Shown: positions 48,918 to 58,238 of the stretch, in pieces
How the letters are laid out: the number at the start of each line of letters is the position of its first letter
How positions within the stretch are numbered: position 1 is the stretch's first letter
Assembly: GCF_003598715.1 (NCBI RefSeq)
Contig: NZ_QZFU01000041.1
Span: forward strand, 62,001 to 126,000
DNA: 64,000 nt
Source: Nocardia panacis
Lineage (GTDB): Bacteria > Actinomycetota > Actinomycetes > Mycobacteriales > Mycobacteriaceae
Reading direction: 5' to 3'
The notes under the pieces: model-generated
Told to the model about the DNA's origin: nothing
Seen by the model: the letters and a program-made list of their open reading frames with translations, nothing else
The model's database searches: none
Translations under genes and position numbers: made by a program

Positions 48918-51900
48918 GTGGCCGATCAAGAGCCGCTGGACACAACAAAACAGGATGCCGAACAATTGCCGGAGCGAATCCGAGTGCATGCGCTGGCCAA
49001 GCTGCTGGGTACCACGAGCAAGCGCGTCCTGGCCAAGCTGAGCGAGTTGGGAGCCGAGGCGCGCAGCGCCCAGTCGAACGTGGACCGCGCCTTCGCGGCA
49101 TCCGTGGTCGACGCATTGGGTCCGCGCGCGTCCGAAACCAGCGAACAACCACCCGCGCCCGCCGAGGTCGCGCCACCCGCCGAGCCCGCTCCCGCTGAAC
49201 CGGAAGCGGTCGTCGAGGTCGTGGCCGAACCCGAGTTCGAGCCGCAGCCCGAGGCCGCGGCGGTCGCCGAACCGGGAATCGCCGCGGGGCCGCTGTTCGC
49301 GGCCGCCCGGCCCGAACCCGAGCAGCTATTCACCAGTGCCGTCCAGGAAGCGCCGCATGTCGCGGAGCCGATCTTCCAATCGGCCGTGGTGGCACCCCTG
49401 TTCCTGCCGCCGGACGCGGCCGTCGCCGAGGAGGCGCGCCGCAGGCGCAAGGCCGAACGCGAGGCCCGCCGCGCCGAACGGCCCGCCCCCGAGCCGGTCG
49501 AGGAGGAGCAGGAGCCCGTCGAGGACGAGGCCGACAACGCCGAGCACGGCGAGGACTCCGAGGATCATCCGCGGCGGCGCAGGCGCGGTCGGCGCGGTCG
49601 CGGTCGGGGCCGGGGCGAACAGCAGGCCGACGCCGAATCCGATGAGGACACCGAGGGCGAGTCCGCTGAAGGCGAGTCCGCCGAGGGCGAGGACGTAACG
49701 TCCACCGAATCGGTCGAACCGGCGCAGCGGCAGGCCGATGAGGAAGCCGCCGACGCCGACGACGACTCGGAGTCCGACGGATCCAGCCGTCGCAGGCGTC
49801 GCCGTCGCCGTCGCAAGGTGGCGGGCGAATCCGGCGAATCCGAACCGTCCGACGACGATCCGCCGAATACGGTGGTGCACGAGCGCGAGCCGCGCAACAA
49901 GAGCCGCAGCCGCGCCGTCGCCGTCGACGAGGTCCAGGGCATCACCGGCTCCACCCGGCTCGAGGCCAAGCGGCAGCGCAGGCGCGACGGCCGCGAGGCG
50001 GGCCGTCGGCGTCCGCCCATCCTCACCGAATCCGAATTCCTGGCCCGCCGCGAGGCGGTGGACCGGGTCATGGTGGTGCGCGAGAAATCCTTCCCGGATC
50101 ACGCCGCCGCCACCCAGGTCGCGGTGCTCGAGGACAGTGTCCTGGTCGAGCACTTCGTCACCAATACCGGCTCGGCGTCCATGGTCGGCAATGTCTACCT
50201 GGGCAGGGTCCAGAATGTGCTGCCCAGCATGGAGGCCGCCTTCGTCGATATCGGTCGCGGCCGCAATGGCGTGCTCTACGCGGGCGAGGTCAACTGGGAG
50301 GCCGCCGGACTCGGCGGTCGGGAACGCAAGATCGAACAGGCGCTCCGGCCGGGCGATCAGGTGCTGGTCCAGGTCTCCAAGGATCCGGTCGGGCACAAGG
50401 GCGCACGGCTGACCACCCAGATCAGCCTCGCGGGTCGCTTCCTGGTGTACGTGCCCGGCGGCACCTCCACCGGGATCAGCCGCAAACTGCCCGACACCGA
50501 GCGCAAGCGGCTCAAGGAGATCCTGCGCGATATCGTGCCCGCCGACGCGGGCGTGATCATCCGCACCGCCTCCGAGGGTGTCAGCGAGACCGAACTGGCC
50601 CGCGACGTGGAGCGGCTCCAGGCCACCTGGCGCACCATCGAGAAGGCCGCCGCCAATCGGGACTCCGGCTCGCCCAAGACGCTGTACGAAGAGCCGGACC
50701 TGTTGGTCAAGGTCATTCGGGACCTGTTCAACGAGGACTTCTCCCGACTGGTCATCGAGGGCGATCGGGCCTGGAGCACGGTGGAGACCTACATCCGCAC
50801 CGTCGCGCCCGACCTGCTGGCCAGGGTGTCACGCCACGACAACAACGGCGTCGACGTCTTCGAGACCTACCGCATCGACGAGCAGTTGGCCAAGGCGCTC
50901 GACCGCAAGGTGTGGCTGCCCTCGGGCGGCACCCTGGTCATCGACCGCACCGAGGCCATGACCGTCATCGACGTCAATACCGGCAAGTTCACCGGTTCCG
51001 GCGGCAGCAACCTGGAAGAGACCGTCACCAGGAACAATCTGGAGGCGGCCGAGGAGATCGTGCGCCAGATGCGGCTGCGCGATATCGGCGGCATGATCGT
51101 CGTCGACTTCATCGATATGGTCCTCGAATCCAATCGGGACCTGGTGCTGCGCCGACTCACCGAGGCGCTGGGTCGCGACCGCACCCGCCATCAGGTCTCG
51201 GAGGTCACCTCGCTCGGCCTGGTCCAGATGACCAGGAAGAAGCTGGGCACCGGCCTGGTCGAGGCCTTCTCCTCCACCTGCGAGCACTGCCACGGACGCG
51301 GCATCATCGTGCACACCTACCCGGTGGAGCCGGCCGCCGTCGAGGAAGGCGCGGCGCGCACCCGCGAGACGGGCTCGCGGCGCAGGCGTGGCCGCGACAA
51401 GTCGGCGGCTCCCGCCGAACCTGTCGTGGCGACCAATGGGACCGCGGCGCACGGCGATTCGGTCGAGGAGGATGCGGCCGTCAAGCGGGCGCATCCGGTG
51501 GCGTTGGCCATGGCGGCGCATTTGGTTGAGGAGCCGGTGCACGGGGAAGCGGTTGCGGCCGGGGATGATTCGGTCGAGACCGAGTCTGTGCTCGCCGATT
51601 CGGCCGACACTGTGTCCGATTCGGCCGGTGCCGAGGTGGTCGAGAGTCGGTCCGAATCGGGATCGCGACCCGTGGAGACCGGTGTTGTTGTCGCCGAGGC
51701 GGATTCGACTCGCGTCGAGGCGGGTCGGACGCCGAAGGTCACCGAAAGCGGTGCCGTCGAGACGGTTTCCGTGTCGGCGCCCGAGCCCGAACCCGCGCAC
51801 CGCAATGGCACGGCCCGCAGGCGCAGGGTCGCCCGTTCGACCGCCGCGCCCGCCGCGGATTCCGCCGGTGCGGTCTTCGTGCTCTCCGCCGAGCAGCAGC

Positions 51901-52013
51901 CCGCCGCGCCGATCGATTATGTCGGTCAGGACGCGGTGGAGGTGCCGCATCGGGCTCGGCCGCGCAGGCGGGCGGTTGGCCGTCCGGCGGGCGCGCCCGA
52001 GGCAGAGGCCTGA
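48918..52013 (+). CDS. rne: Ribonuclease E/G
   Basis: The product has 1031 residues; its GTG (48918) follows GAGGAGACTT. The N-terminus has an IF2N-like helical domain (IRVHALAKLLGTTSKRVLAK LSELG) and long Ala/Glu/Arg-rich spacers. The catalytic core begins near residue 370: the S1 domain (GNVYLGRVQNVLPSMEAAFV, DIGRGRNGVLYAGEV), then the DNase I-like site with VIDVNTGKFTG and IVVDFIDM, and the zinc link CEHCHGRG near 795. A disordered acidic and basic tail of about 230 residues follows. It is the main endoribonuclease for mRNA decay and rRNA maturation. Confidence 0.96.
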   Translation: MADQEPLDTTKQDAEQLPERIRVHALAKLLGTTSKRVLAKLSELGAEARSAQSNVDRAFAASVVDALGPRASETSEQPPAPAEVAPPAEPAPAEPEAVVEVVAEPEFEPQPEAAAVAEPGIAAGPLFAAARPEPEQLFTSAVQEAPHVAEPIFQSAVVAPLFLPPDAAVAEEARRRRKAEREARRAERPAPEPVEEEQEPVEDEADNAEHGEDSEDHPRRRRRGRRGRGRGRGEQQADAESDEDTEGESAEGESAEGEDVTSTESVEPAQRQADEEAADADDDSESDGSSRRRRRRRRRKVAGESGESEPSDDDPPNTVVHEREPRNKSRSRAVAVDEVQGITGSTRLEAKRQRRRDGREAGRRRPPILTESEFLARREAVDRVMVVREKSFPDHAAATQVAVLEDSVLVEHFVTNTGSASMVGNVYLGRVQNVLPSMEAAFVDIGRGRNGVLYAGEVNWEAAGLGGRERKIEQALRPGDQVLVQVSKDPVGHKGARLTTQISLAGRFLVYVPGGTSTGISRKLPDTERKRLKEILRDIVPADAGVIIRTASEGVSETELARDVERLQATWRTIEKAAANRDSGSPKTLYEEPDLLVKVIRDLFNEDFSRLVIEGDRAWSTVETYIRTVAPDLLARVSRHDNNGVDVFETYRIDEQLAKALDRKVWLPSGGTLVIDRTEAMTVIDVNTGKFTGSGGSNLEETVTRNNLEAAEEIVRQMRLRDIGGMIVVDFIDMVLESNRDLVLRRLTEALGRDRTRHQVSEVTSLGLVQMTRKKLGTGLVEAFSSTCEHCHGRGIIVHTYPVEPAAVEEGAARTRETGSRRRRGRDKSAAPAEPVVATNGTAAHGDSVEEDAAVKRAHPVALAMAAHLVEEPVHGEAVAAGDDSVETESVLADSADTVSDSAGAEVVESRSESGSRPVETGVVVAEADSTRVEAGRTPKVTESGAVETVSVSAPEPEPAHRNGTARRRRVARSTAAPAADSAGAVFVLSAEQQPAAPIDYVGQDAVEVPHRARPRRRAVGRPAGAPEAEA

Positions 52014-52052
52014 CCGGGAACTCGGTTCGCGGAATCGAATCGGAATAGCCGC

Positions 52053-52089
52053 AGTGGTCCCCGTCGCATTCGATGCGACGGGGACCACT
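52053..52089 (+). terminator. Terminator after rne
   Basis: AGTGGTCCCCGTCGCAT and its exact complement form a 17-bp stem with a TCG loop, starting 40 bases after the rne stop. There is no T-run, but the stem is very stable. Confidence 0.8.
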
Positions 52090-52171
52090 CGCTGTGTGGG
52101 TCGTGCCGCTACCTGGTGCGTCTCGCCCGTCATGCCCCGCAAACCCGGCTCGGGATTGCGCCGCACCCGGT

Positions 52172-52201
52172 TTGGTTGTGGTGGCGCCCGTCCTGTAGCC
52201 T
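52172..52201 (+). promoter_or_regulatory. Candidate rplU-rpmA promoter
   Basis: TTGGTT (52172-52177), 18 bases, then TAGCCT (52196-52201). Transcription from here would give a leader of about 190 bases before rplU. The region after the rne terminator needs such a promoter. The long leader could host autoregulation by L21, which is inferred by analogy. Confidence 0.45.
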
Positions 52202-52399
52202 TGGACAGTCGCTGCCCGGTGACAGTGTGTTCTGTCGTTACACACAGAGCCTGTCTTCGTGGCCCGGTAGAGGGTCATCGGTCAGCCAGGGCGGCGGCAA
52301 TACCAGACCAGTCGTGGCGGTTTCCGGCGGAGTGATCCGGCCGGAGGGTCGCCATGAGCAAGTGCACAGCACTTTTAGAGGAAGAAGGGCAGCCGACCG

Positions 52400-52711
52400 A
52401 TGGCAACGTACGCGATCGTCAAGACCGGCGGAAAGCAGTACAAGGTCGCGGTCGGTGACCTGGTGAAGGTCGAGAAGCTCGAGGGTGAGCCGGGCACCGC
52501 TGTGGCGCTGTCCCCGGTCCTGGTGGTCGATGGCGCCCAGCTGACCACCGATGCGGAGAAGTTGGCCAAGGTCTCGGTATCGGCCGAGATCGTGGACCAG
52601 ACCAAGGGTCCGAAGATCCGCATCCACAAGTTCAAGAACAAGACCGGCTACCACAAGCGTCAGGGTCACCGTCAGAAGCTGACGGTTCTGAAGGTCACCG
52701 GCATCAAGTAA
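52400..52711 (+). CDS. rplU: 50S ribosomal protein L21
   Basis: This is a 103-residue protein with the full L21 pattern: MATYAIVKTGGKQYKVAVGD at the start, IVDQTKGPKIRIHKFKNKTG in the middle and YHKRQGHRQKLTVLKVTGI at the end. It binds 23S rRNA in the large subunit. The ATG follows AGGAAGAAGGG. It is co-transcribed with rpmA (42-base gap). Confidence 0.98.
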   Translation: MATYAIVKTGGKQYKVAVGDLVKVEKLEGEPGTAVALSPVLVVDGAQLTTDAEKLAKVSVSAEIVDQTKGPKIRIHKFKNKTGYHKRQGHRQKLTVLKVTGIK

Positions 52712-52753
52712 GCGACTACGGGGTGCACACCCCAGGTACGAGGAGTTCCCACA

Positions 52754-53020
52754 ATGGCACATAAGAAGGGTGCATCCAGCTCCCGGAACGGTCGCGACTC
52801 CAACGCCCAGCGGCTCGGCGTGAAGCGGTTCGGCGGCCAGTCCGTGAACGCGGGCGAGATCCTGGTCCGCCAGCGCGGTACCCACTTCCACCCCGGCGTC
52901 AATGTCGGTCGCGGTGGCGACGACACCCTGTTCGCCCTGGCGGCGGGTGCGGTGAAGTTCGGCATCAAGCGCGGCCGCAAGACCGTCAATATCGTCACCC
53001 CGGAGCCGGCCTCGGCCTGA
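52754..53020 (+). CDS. rpmA: 50S ribosomal protein L27
   Basis: The 88-residue protein begins MAHKKGASSSRNGRDSNAQR and continues with GEILVRQRGTHFHPGVNVGR. The N-terminus reaches the peptidyl-transferase centre. No N-terminal cleavage extension of the Firmicute type is present. The ATG follows GAGGAGTT. A terminator follows before obgE. Confidence 0.98.
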   Translation: MAHKKGASSSRNGRDSNAQRLGVKRFGGQSVNAGEILVRQRGTHFHPGVNVGRGGDDTLFALAAGAVKFGIKRGRKTVNIVTPEPASA

Positions 53021-53042
53021 CGCCGCCACTCCGAACGACGTA

Positions 53043-53076
53043 AGCGGGTCAGGGTAGACAAACCCTGGCCCGCTTT
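53043..53076 (+). terminator. Terminator between rpmA and obgE
   Basis: AGCGGGTCAGGGT pairs with ACCCTGGCCCGCT over 13 bases (one G-T pair) around a 6-base loop, followed by TTTCG. It lies 22 bases after the rpmA stop, so obgE needs read-through or its own promoter in the 56 bases left. Confidence 0.75.
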
Positions 53077-53132
53077 CGCGTGTAGGCACACCGCCGCGAG
53101 TACGACCCTTCCGAAGGAGGATGATTCGGCGT

Positions 53133-54587
53133 ATGTCCAAGTTCATCGACCGTGTCGTACTTCATGTGCGCGCAGGCAAAGGCGGCCACGGCTGCGCCTC
53201 GGTGCATCGAGAGAAGTTCAAACCGCTCGGCGGACCCGACGGCGGCAATGGCGGCAATGGCGGGGATGTGATTCTCGAGGTCGACTCGAATGTGCACACC
53301 CTGCTGGACTTCCACTTCCATCCGCACGCCAAGGCGGGTAGCGGCAAACCCGGCGAGGGCGGCAATCGCGACGGCAAGATGGGCGCCGACCTGGTGCTGA
53401 AGGTACCCGACGGCACCGTGGTGCTCGATCGCGACGGCGCGATGCTCATCGACCTGGTCGGTGCGGGCAATCGCTTCGTCGCGGCCAAGGGCGGACGCGG
53501 CGGACTCGGCAATGCGGCGCTGGCCTCGCGGGCGCGCAAGGCCCCCGGTTTCGCGCTGCTCGGCGAGGAGGGCGAGGAGAGCGATCTCGTCCTCGAACTG
53601 AAATCCGTCGCCGACGTCGGCCTGGTCGGATTCCCGTCGGCGGGCAAATCCTCGCTGGTCTCGGTGCTGTCGGCGGCCAAACCGAAGATCGCGGACTACC
53701 CGTTCACCACGCTGGTGCCGAATCTCGGTGTGGTCGCCAGCGGCGACACCACCTTCACCATCGCCGATGTGCCCGGCCTGATTCCGGGCGCGAGCGCGGG
53801 TCGCGGCCTCGGGCTGGACTTCCTGCGGCATCTCGAGCGCTGCGCGGTGCTCGCGCACGTCGTCGACTGCGCGACGCTGGAGCCCGGTCGTGATCCGGTC
53901 TCCGATGTGGACGCGCTGGAGGCCGAGTTGGCCGCCTACAAGTCCGCGCTTAGCGCCGATGCCGGTCTGGGTGATCTGGCCGATCGGCCGCGCGTGGTCA
54001 TCCTGAACAAGACCGATGTCCCGGACGCGGCGGAACTGGCCGAGATGGTCACCGCGGAGTTCACCGCGCGCGGTTGGCCCGTCTTCGAGATCTCGGCGGT
54101 CACCAGGGACGGGCTGCGCCCGCTCACCTTCGCGCTGGCCGACCTGGTGCGCCAGTACCGGGAGGATCATCCGAAGGCGGCGCCGAAGCGGCAGGTGATC
54201 CGACCGATCGCGGTGGACGACACCGGTTTCCGGGTGCTGCCCGATCCGGAGGTGCCGGGCGGGTTCATCGTGCGCGGCACCAGGCCCGAGCGCTGGGTGC
54301 GCCAGACCCAATTCGACAACGACGAGGCCGTCGGCTACCTGGCCGACCGGCTGGCCCGCCTCGGTGTCGAGGATCGACTGGTCAAGCTGGGTGCACAGCC
54401 CGGCGCGCCGGTCACCATCGGCGATGTCACCTTCGACTGGGAGCCGCAGATCTCCGCGGGCATCGATATGGTGCCCACCGGGCGCGGCACCGATATCCGC
54501 CTCGAACAGTCCGACCGGATCAGCGCGTCCGAGCGCAAGCACGCCTCACGGGTGCGGCGCGGCCTGGTCGAGGACGAGCAGGAGTAA
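53133..54587 (+). CDS. obgE: Obg-family GTPase
   Basis: This 484-residue GTPase starts at the ATG at 53133 (MSKFIDRVVLHVRAGKGGHG); the ATG at 53121 abuts the GGAGG and is too close. The glycine-rich Obg fold covers 1-160 (GGPDGGNGGNGGDVILEV). The G domain has G1 GFPSAGKSS (166-174), G3 DVPGLIPGAS near 212 and G4 NKTD near 292. A C-terminal OCT domain (about 340-430, TGFRVLPDPEVPGGFIVRG) is present, as in the actinobacterial form. It acts in ribosome assembly and stress response. Confidence 0.97.
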   Translation: MSKFIDRVVLHVRAGKGGHGCASVHREKFKPLGGPDGGNGGNGGDVILEVDSNVHTLLDFHFHPHAKAGSGKPGEGGNRDGKMGADLVLKVPDGTVVLDRDGAMLIDLVGAGNRFVAAKGGRGGLGNAALASRARKAPGFALLGEEGEESDLVLELKSVADVGLVGFPSAGKSSLVSVLSAAKPKIADYPFTTLVPNLGVVASGDTTFTIADVPGLIPGASAGRGLGLDFLRHLERCAVLAHVVDCATLEPGRDPVSDVDALEAELAAYKSALSADAGLGDLADRPRVVILNKTDVPDAAELAEMVTAEFTARGWPVFEISAVTRDGLRPLTFALADLVRQYREDHPKAAPKRQVIRPIAVDDTGFRVLPDPEVPGGFIVRGTRPERWVRQTQFDNDEAVGYLADRLARLGVEDRLVKLGAQPGAPVTIGDVTFDWEPQISAGIDMVPTGRGTDIRLEQSDRISASERKHASRVRRGLVEDEQE

Positions 54588-54645
54588 CGGTGGGTTGGCA
54601 TATCCGCGCTGCGGATTCGATCGCGGGGCAAGGGGTTCGATAGTC

Positions 54646-55767
54646 ATGCGGGTCGGGGTCGAGGCGTTGAGCGAGGCGCGGCAGGCCATTGTCGCGGCCC
54701 GCAGCGTGGTGGTGAAGATCGGGTCCTCGGCGCTGACCAGCCTGCGATCCGGGCTGGATATCGAACGACTGGACCGCCTCGCCGACGCGGTCGAGGCGCG
54801 GATGCGCGCCGGATCGGATGTGGTGGTCGTCTCCTCCGGCGCCGTCGGCGCGGGCCTCGCGCCGCTCCGATTGACCAAGCGCCCCAAGGATTTGGCCACC
54901 AAGCAGGCCGCGGCCAGTGTCGGTCAGCTCGCCCTGGCGCACGCCTGGGGCACCTCGTTCGGCCGCTATGGCCGCACCGTCGGACAGGTGTTGCTCAGCG
55001 CCGACGACTTCGCCCGGCGCGAACATCACCGCAATGCCCAGCGCACCCTCGATCGGCTGCGCTCGCTGGGCGCCATCGCGGTGGTCAACGAGAACGACAC
55101 CGTCGCCACCGAGGAGATCCGCTTCGGCGACAATGACCGGCTCGCCGCACTGGTCGCGCACCTGGTGGGCGCCGACGCGCTGGTGCTGCTGTCGGATGTC
55201 GACGGCCTCTACGACGGCGATCCGCGCAAGGGCGGCGCGCATTTCATCCCCGAGGTGCGCGGCAGCGCCGACCTCGACGGCGTCATCGCGGGCAGTGGGG
55301 GTGCGCTCGGCACCGGTGGCATGGCCTCCAAACTGTTGGCGGCACGGCTGGCCGCCGACGCGGGCGTGCCCGTGCTGCTGGCCGCCGCCTCCGACGCGGC
55401 CGCCGCGCTCACCGCGGGCACCGTCGGCACCGCCTTCGCCGCTCGTCCCACCCGCATGTCGGCCCGCAAGTTCTGGGTGCGTCACGCGGCCGACAGTCGC
55501 GGCGCGCTCCTGCTGGACGCGGGCGCGGTGCAGGCGGTCTCCGACCGTCGCCGCTCCCTGCTCGCGGCGGGCATCATCGGTCTGCGCGGCACCTTCTCCG
55601 GTGGCGACGTGGTCGATCTCGTGGCCCCCGACGACCGCGTCGTGGCGCGCGGTGTCGTCGAATACGACAGCGTCGAACTCGAAGGGATGCTGGGGCGTTC
55701 CACCGCGGATCTTCCGGAGAATATGCGCCGGGCGGTCATTCACGCGGACGATCTCGTAAAGGTCTGA
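54646..55767 (+). CDS. proB: Glutamate 5-kinase
   Basis: The product has 373 residues. The ATG at 54646 is chosen; readings from further upstream overlap obgE in another frame. The amino-acid kinase domain has VVVKIGSSALTS, VVVVSSGAVGAGL, the glutamate site NENDTVATEEIRFGDNDRL and GGALGTGGMASKLLAARLA. A PUA domain closes the protein (about 285-373, LLLDAGAVQAVSDRRRSLL). It catalyses the first step of proline synthesis. obgE-proB adjacency is conserved in the group. Confidence 0.96.
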   Translation: MRVGVEALSEARQAIVAARSVVVKIGSSALTSLRSGLDIERLDRLADAVEARMRAGSDVVVVSSGAVGAGLAPLRLTKRPKDLATKQAAASVGQLALAHAWGTSFGRYGRTVGQVLLSADDFARREHHRNAQRTLDRLRSLGAIAVVNENDTVATEEIRFGDNDRLAALVAHLVGADALVLLSDVDGLYDGDPRKGGAHFIPEVRGSADLDGVIAGSGGALGTGGMASKLLAARLAADAGVPVLLAAASDAAAALTAGTVGTAFAARPTRMSARKFWVRHAADSRGALLLDAGAVQAVSDRRRSLLAAGIIGLRGTFSGGDVVDLVAPDDRVVARGVVEYDSVELEGMLGRSTADLPENMRRAVIHADDLVKV

Positions 55768-55843
55768 TACACAGCGCGTTCGGTCTTGGGGACGGTAGTC
55801 GCGCGTGCGTCCTCGCGCCGCCCGACGGGCTCCGGCCGCCGGG

Positions 55844-56890
55844 TCAGCTCGGGATGACGCCCGGTTGGTCGGTGTCGGGGCCGGTGCGGTGCGTGGCCGG
55901 GATGGGACCGGTGATACCCGGTTGGCCGCCGGGGTCCTGATACGGGGCCGGTTGGGTCGGGGGTGGGATGACGCCCGGTTGACTCGGTGTGGGTGCGGCG
56001 GGCGCCGGGGCAGGCGGTTGGCTCGGTGGGGTCTGCGGTTGCGGTGCGGGCGCCTGTTGCGGTTGCGGTTGCGGTGCGGGCGTGGGGGTTTGCTCGATAG
56101 GGGGTGCCGGGGCGGGGGTCGGATGGGGCTGGGGGGACGGCTGTGCCGGTTGCGGCTGTTGGTTCGGGACCTGTTGGGGGGCTTGATAATCCGGTACCGA
56201 CGGGGTGGTTCGCGGAGTTTGCGGGGCGTGGTCCTCGTGCGCCGGGGGAGTGGGGTCCGGCTCCGGTTGCGGGTCGGGGGCCTGCCACCGTGGCGGCGGG
56301 GTGTACTCCGGGGCGGGCTGATACGAACGCGACTGCGCCGGAACGGGTTCCGAGCTGTCCGGCGCGGAGGGCAGAGCCGGGACATCGGTGCCCGCCGCGC
56401 TGTAGGCGGGCTTGTAGATCATATTCATGGCCAGCACGGCTTCCTGGCGCAGCGTCTCGGCCACCATCTGCGCGTCGATGACGTGGGCCGCCTCCAGCAC
56501 CTGCGCGATCGCCCCGATCGGGCCGACATCGCCCGGCGGCGCGACCGCGATCTTCACCGCCTCGGCCGCCGCCGCGACACCGCCGAGCCGCGCGCCGACC
56601 TGACCGAGAACGGCGGCCAGTTCGTCGACCGAGGCGGCGAAGCTGCGGGTGCTCTCGTAGGCGGCCTCGGCGGCAGCGCCCTGCCAGCCCATCGTGTTCA
56701 TCGCCCGGTCGGCATTGAGGCGGCCGAGCGGGAACGCGGCGGCCAGGGTGCCCGCCACCTCCAGCCAGGCTCCCGAGATCTGCAGGATGGCGGCGGCATC
56801 GATCTGCTGGGCCTTCGCGTAGATCTCCTCATGGGTCATCGACTCGAAATGCTCCATCGAGTTGATATAGGTGGGGTCCGTTCCGGTCAT
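55844..56890 (-). CDS. PPE/WXG-like ESX substrate with Pro/Gln-rich tail
   Basis: The 348-residue product starts at the ATG at 56890 (MTGTDPTYINSMEHFESMTH). Residues 1-165 are helical, with W-x-G in NTMGWQGAAAEAAYEST near 72, the shape of ESX-exported PPE-like proteins. The remaining 180 residues are almost entirely Pro, Gln, Ala and Thr and end GVIPS. It is transcribed behind an ESX-like protein and an EspG homologue. No T7SS ATPase or membrane gene is in the window, so export must use a system encoded elsewhere. Confidence 0.75.
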   Translation of the reverse strand: MTGTDPTYINSMEHFESMTHEEIYAKAQQIDAAAILQISGAWLEVAGTLAAAFPLGRLNADRAMNTMGWQGAAAEAAYESTRSFAASVDELAAVLGQVGARLGGVAAAAEAVKIAVAPPGDVGPIGAIAQVLEAAHVIDAQMVAETLRQEAVLAMNMIYKPAYSAAGTDVPALPSAPDSSEPVPAQSRSYQPAPEYTPPPRWQAPDPQPEPDPTPPAHEDHAPQTPRTTPSVPDYQAPQQVPNQQPQPAQPSPQPHPTPAPAPPIEQTPTPAPQPQPQQAPAPQPQTPPSQPPAPAPAAPTPSQPGVIPPPTQPAPYQDPGGQPGITGPIPATHRTGPDTDQPGVIPS

Positions 56891-56918
56891 GACCGCCCCT
56901 CGCGCGCCCGCCGCCCGC

Positions 56919-57293
56919 TCACCGGGGCAGCCTCGACGAAACCGCCCGCAGCGCCGCGGCATTGGCGGCGTCGGCCTCCTCGTAGAGTCCGGCGCTGAGC
57001 AGGAATGCCTCCTTCATCCGGTAGGCGGCCTCGATATAGCGGTCCAGCAGGGCCGCCGCGTCGCGCGCTTTGTGACCGAAACCCGCCTGTAGTTGCTGGG
57101 CGGAGATGAAGCCGCCGAAACCCTTCGGGTCGGAGACGCTTTCGAGCTGCTGCTGCAGGTTCATCAACTGCTCGGCCTGGTTGTCGTACATCTCGGCGCA
57201 TTGGCGCGCCGCGGCCGGATCGAATCGGACACCGCCGCTTTGGACCTGCTGCCGGAACCGCGCGATATCGGCTCGGCTGGTCTCGATCGTCAT
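56919..57293 (-). CDS. ESX-like small helical protein
   Basis: This 124-residue protein starts at an ATG (57293) and is predicted all helical: TSRADIARFRQQVQSGG, QCAEMYDNQAEQLMNLQQQL and AALLDRYIEAAYRMKEAFLL. It lacks an obvious W-x-G, but its size and position between EspG and the PPE-like gene are those of PE or ESX-like partners. It ends in SSRLPR. It likely forms a heterodimer with the PPE-like protein, with 28 bases between the two genes. Confidence 0.65.
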   Translation of the reverse strand: MTIETSRADIARFRQQVQSGGVRFDPAAARQCAEMYDNQAEQLMNLQQQLESVSDPKGFGGFISAQQLQAGFGHKARDAAALLDRYIEAAYRMKEAFLLSAGLYEEADAANAAALRAVSSRLPR

Positions 57294-57375
57294 GGTGCAC
57301 CCCTGGATCGGTCGGTCCGCTCAGCGTAACGGCAAGCCGAGCGTCCGGTCAGCAATAGTGGTCGGTCCGCGCCGC

Positions 57376-58089
57376 TCAGCGTGCCTGTGCGGGAATGCGT
57401 TTCTGAAGCTGCTGGGCGATCTGCTCGGCCGCGGCGGGCACGATGTGCACCTCGGCTCCGGCGCGAATCAGGTATCGCCCATCGCCTTTGACATCGATCC
57501 AGGTGTAGTGGACCGGTGGGGGCGGCGCGGATTGGTCCAGGCGTGACTCGACACGGATATGTCCTTCCGCCGTATGGGGTTTGAGCAGCAGTCTGCGGAT
57601 GAGCTGCGCGCCGCGCTGCGCGGGCGCCATGGTCTCCTCGTCGCGCACGTCGCCTGCTCTGGCCGCGCGCGCGGGCTCCCGACCCGCCGGGGTGTTCGGG
57701 AGCGCCGCGGCGATCCTGGCGCCGAGTTTGCCCGCATGGCCGATCGAGATCCGTACCTGCCCACCGTAATCCGGCGATCGGCCGGGTTCCTGGACGGCGA
57801 GTACGGCGTGATCGAAGATGGCGCAGGCCAGCAGCCGCAGTTCGCTGCCGGGCCGGTGGCCGCCGCCGACGGCGATGATGCGGGTGTGCGGGGCGGAAAG
57901 GATGCGCAGACAGGCCGACAGATCGGGATCGGCGCCCAGTGGCAGTCGTTGGCTCAAGTGCGCCCGCAGTTTCTCGGCCTCGGTGTCGGTGCGCGGCGTC
58001 TCCAGAACGCGGATCGGATACGGGTGTCGATCCGTATCGGTCTCCCGCCAGACGTGGGCGAACTCGTCGGGCGTGAAGGTCCAGCTCAC
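57376..58089 (-). CDS. EspG-family T7SS chaperone
   Basis: The product has 237 residues with a GTG start (58089). MSWTFTPDEFAHVWRETDTD, LRLLACAIFDHAVLAVQEPG, QVRISIGHAGKLGARIAAAL and the C-terminal HYTWIDVKGDGRYLIRAGAE match the ESX secretion-associated EspG family (PF14011). EspG proteins bind PPE substrates in the cytosol and hold them soluble for export. The neighbouring PPE-like protein is the natural client. The locus has no EccC-type ATPase. Confidence 0.8.
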   Translation of the reverse strand: MSWTFTPDEFAHVWRETDTDRHPYPIRVLETPRTDTEAEKLRAHLSQRLPLGADPDLSACLRILSAPHTRIIAVGGGHRPGSELRLLACAIFDHAVLAVQEPGRSPDYGGQVRISIGHAGKLGARIAAALPNTPAGREPARAARAGDVRDEETMAPAQRGAQLIRRLLLKPHTAEGHIRVESRLDQSAPPPPVHYTWIDVKGDGRYLIRAGAEVHIVPAAAEQIAQQLQKRIPAQAR

Positions 58090-58238
58090 CCTTGATCACA
58101 TCCTCACCGCACCCACGAACTTGGGGGTAGCCTATCCGGGCGGCCGCCCCGCCGCCCAAATCTCGGCAACTAGATCCCGAACCCCGCGCGCGGCAGGGCC
58201 GCGTTCGCCGACGAAGCCCGATGCATGGTACGGCCGAG

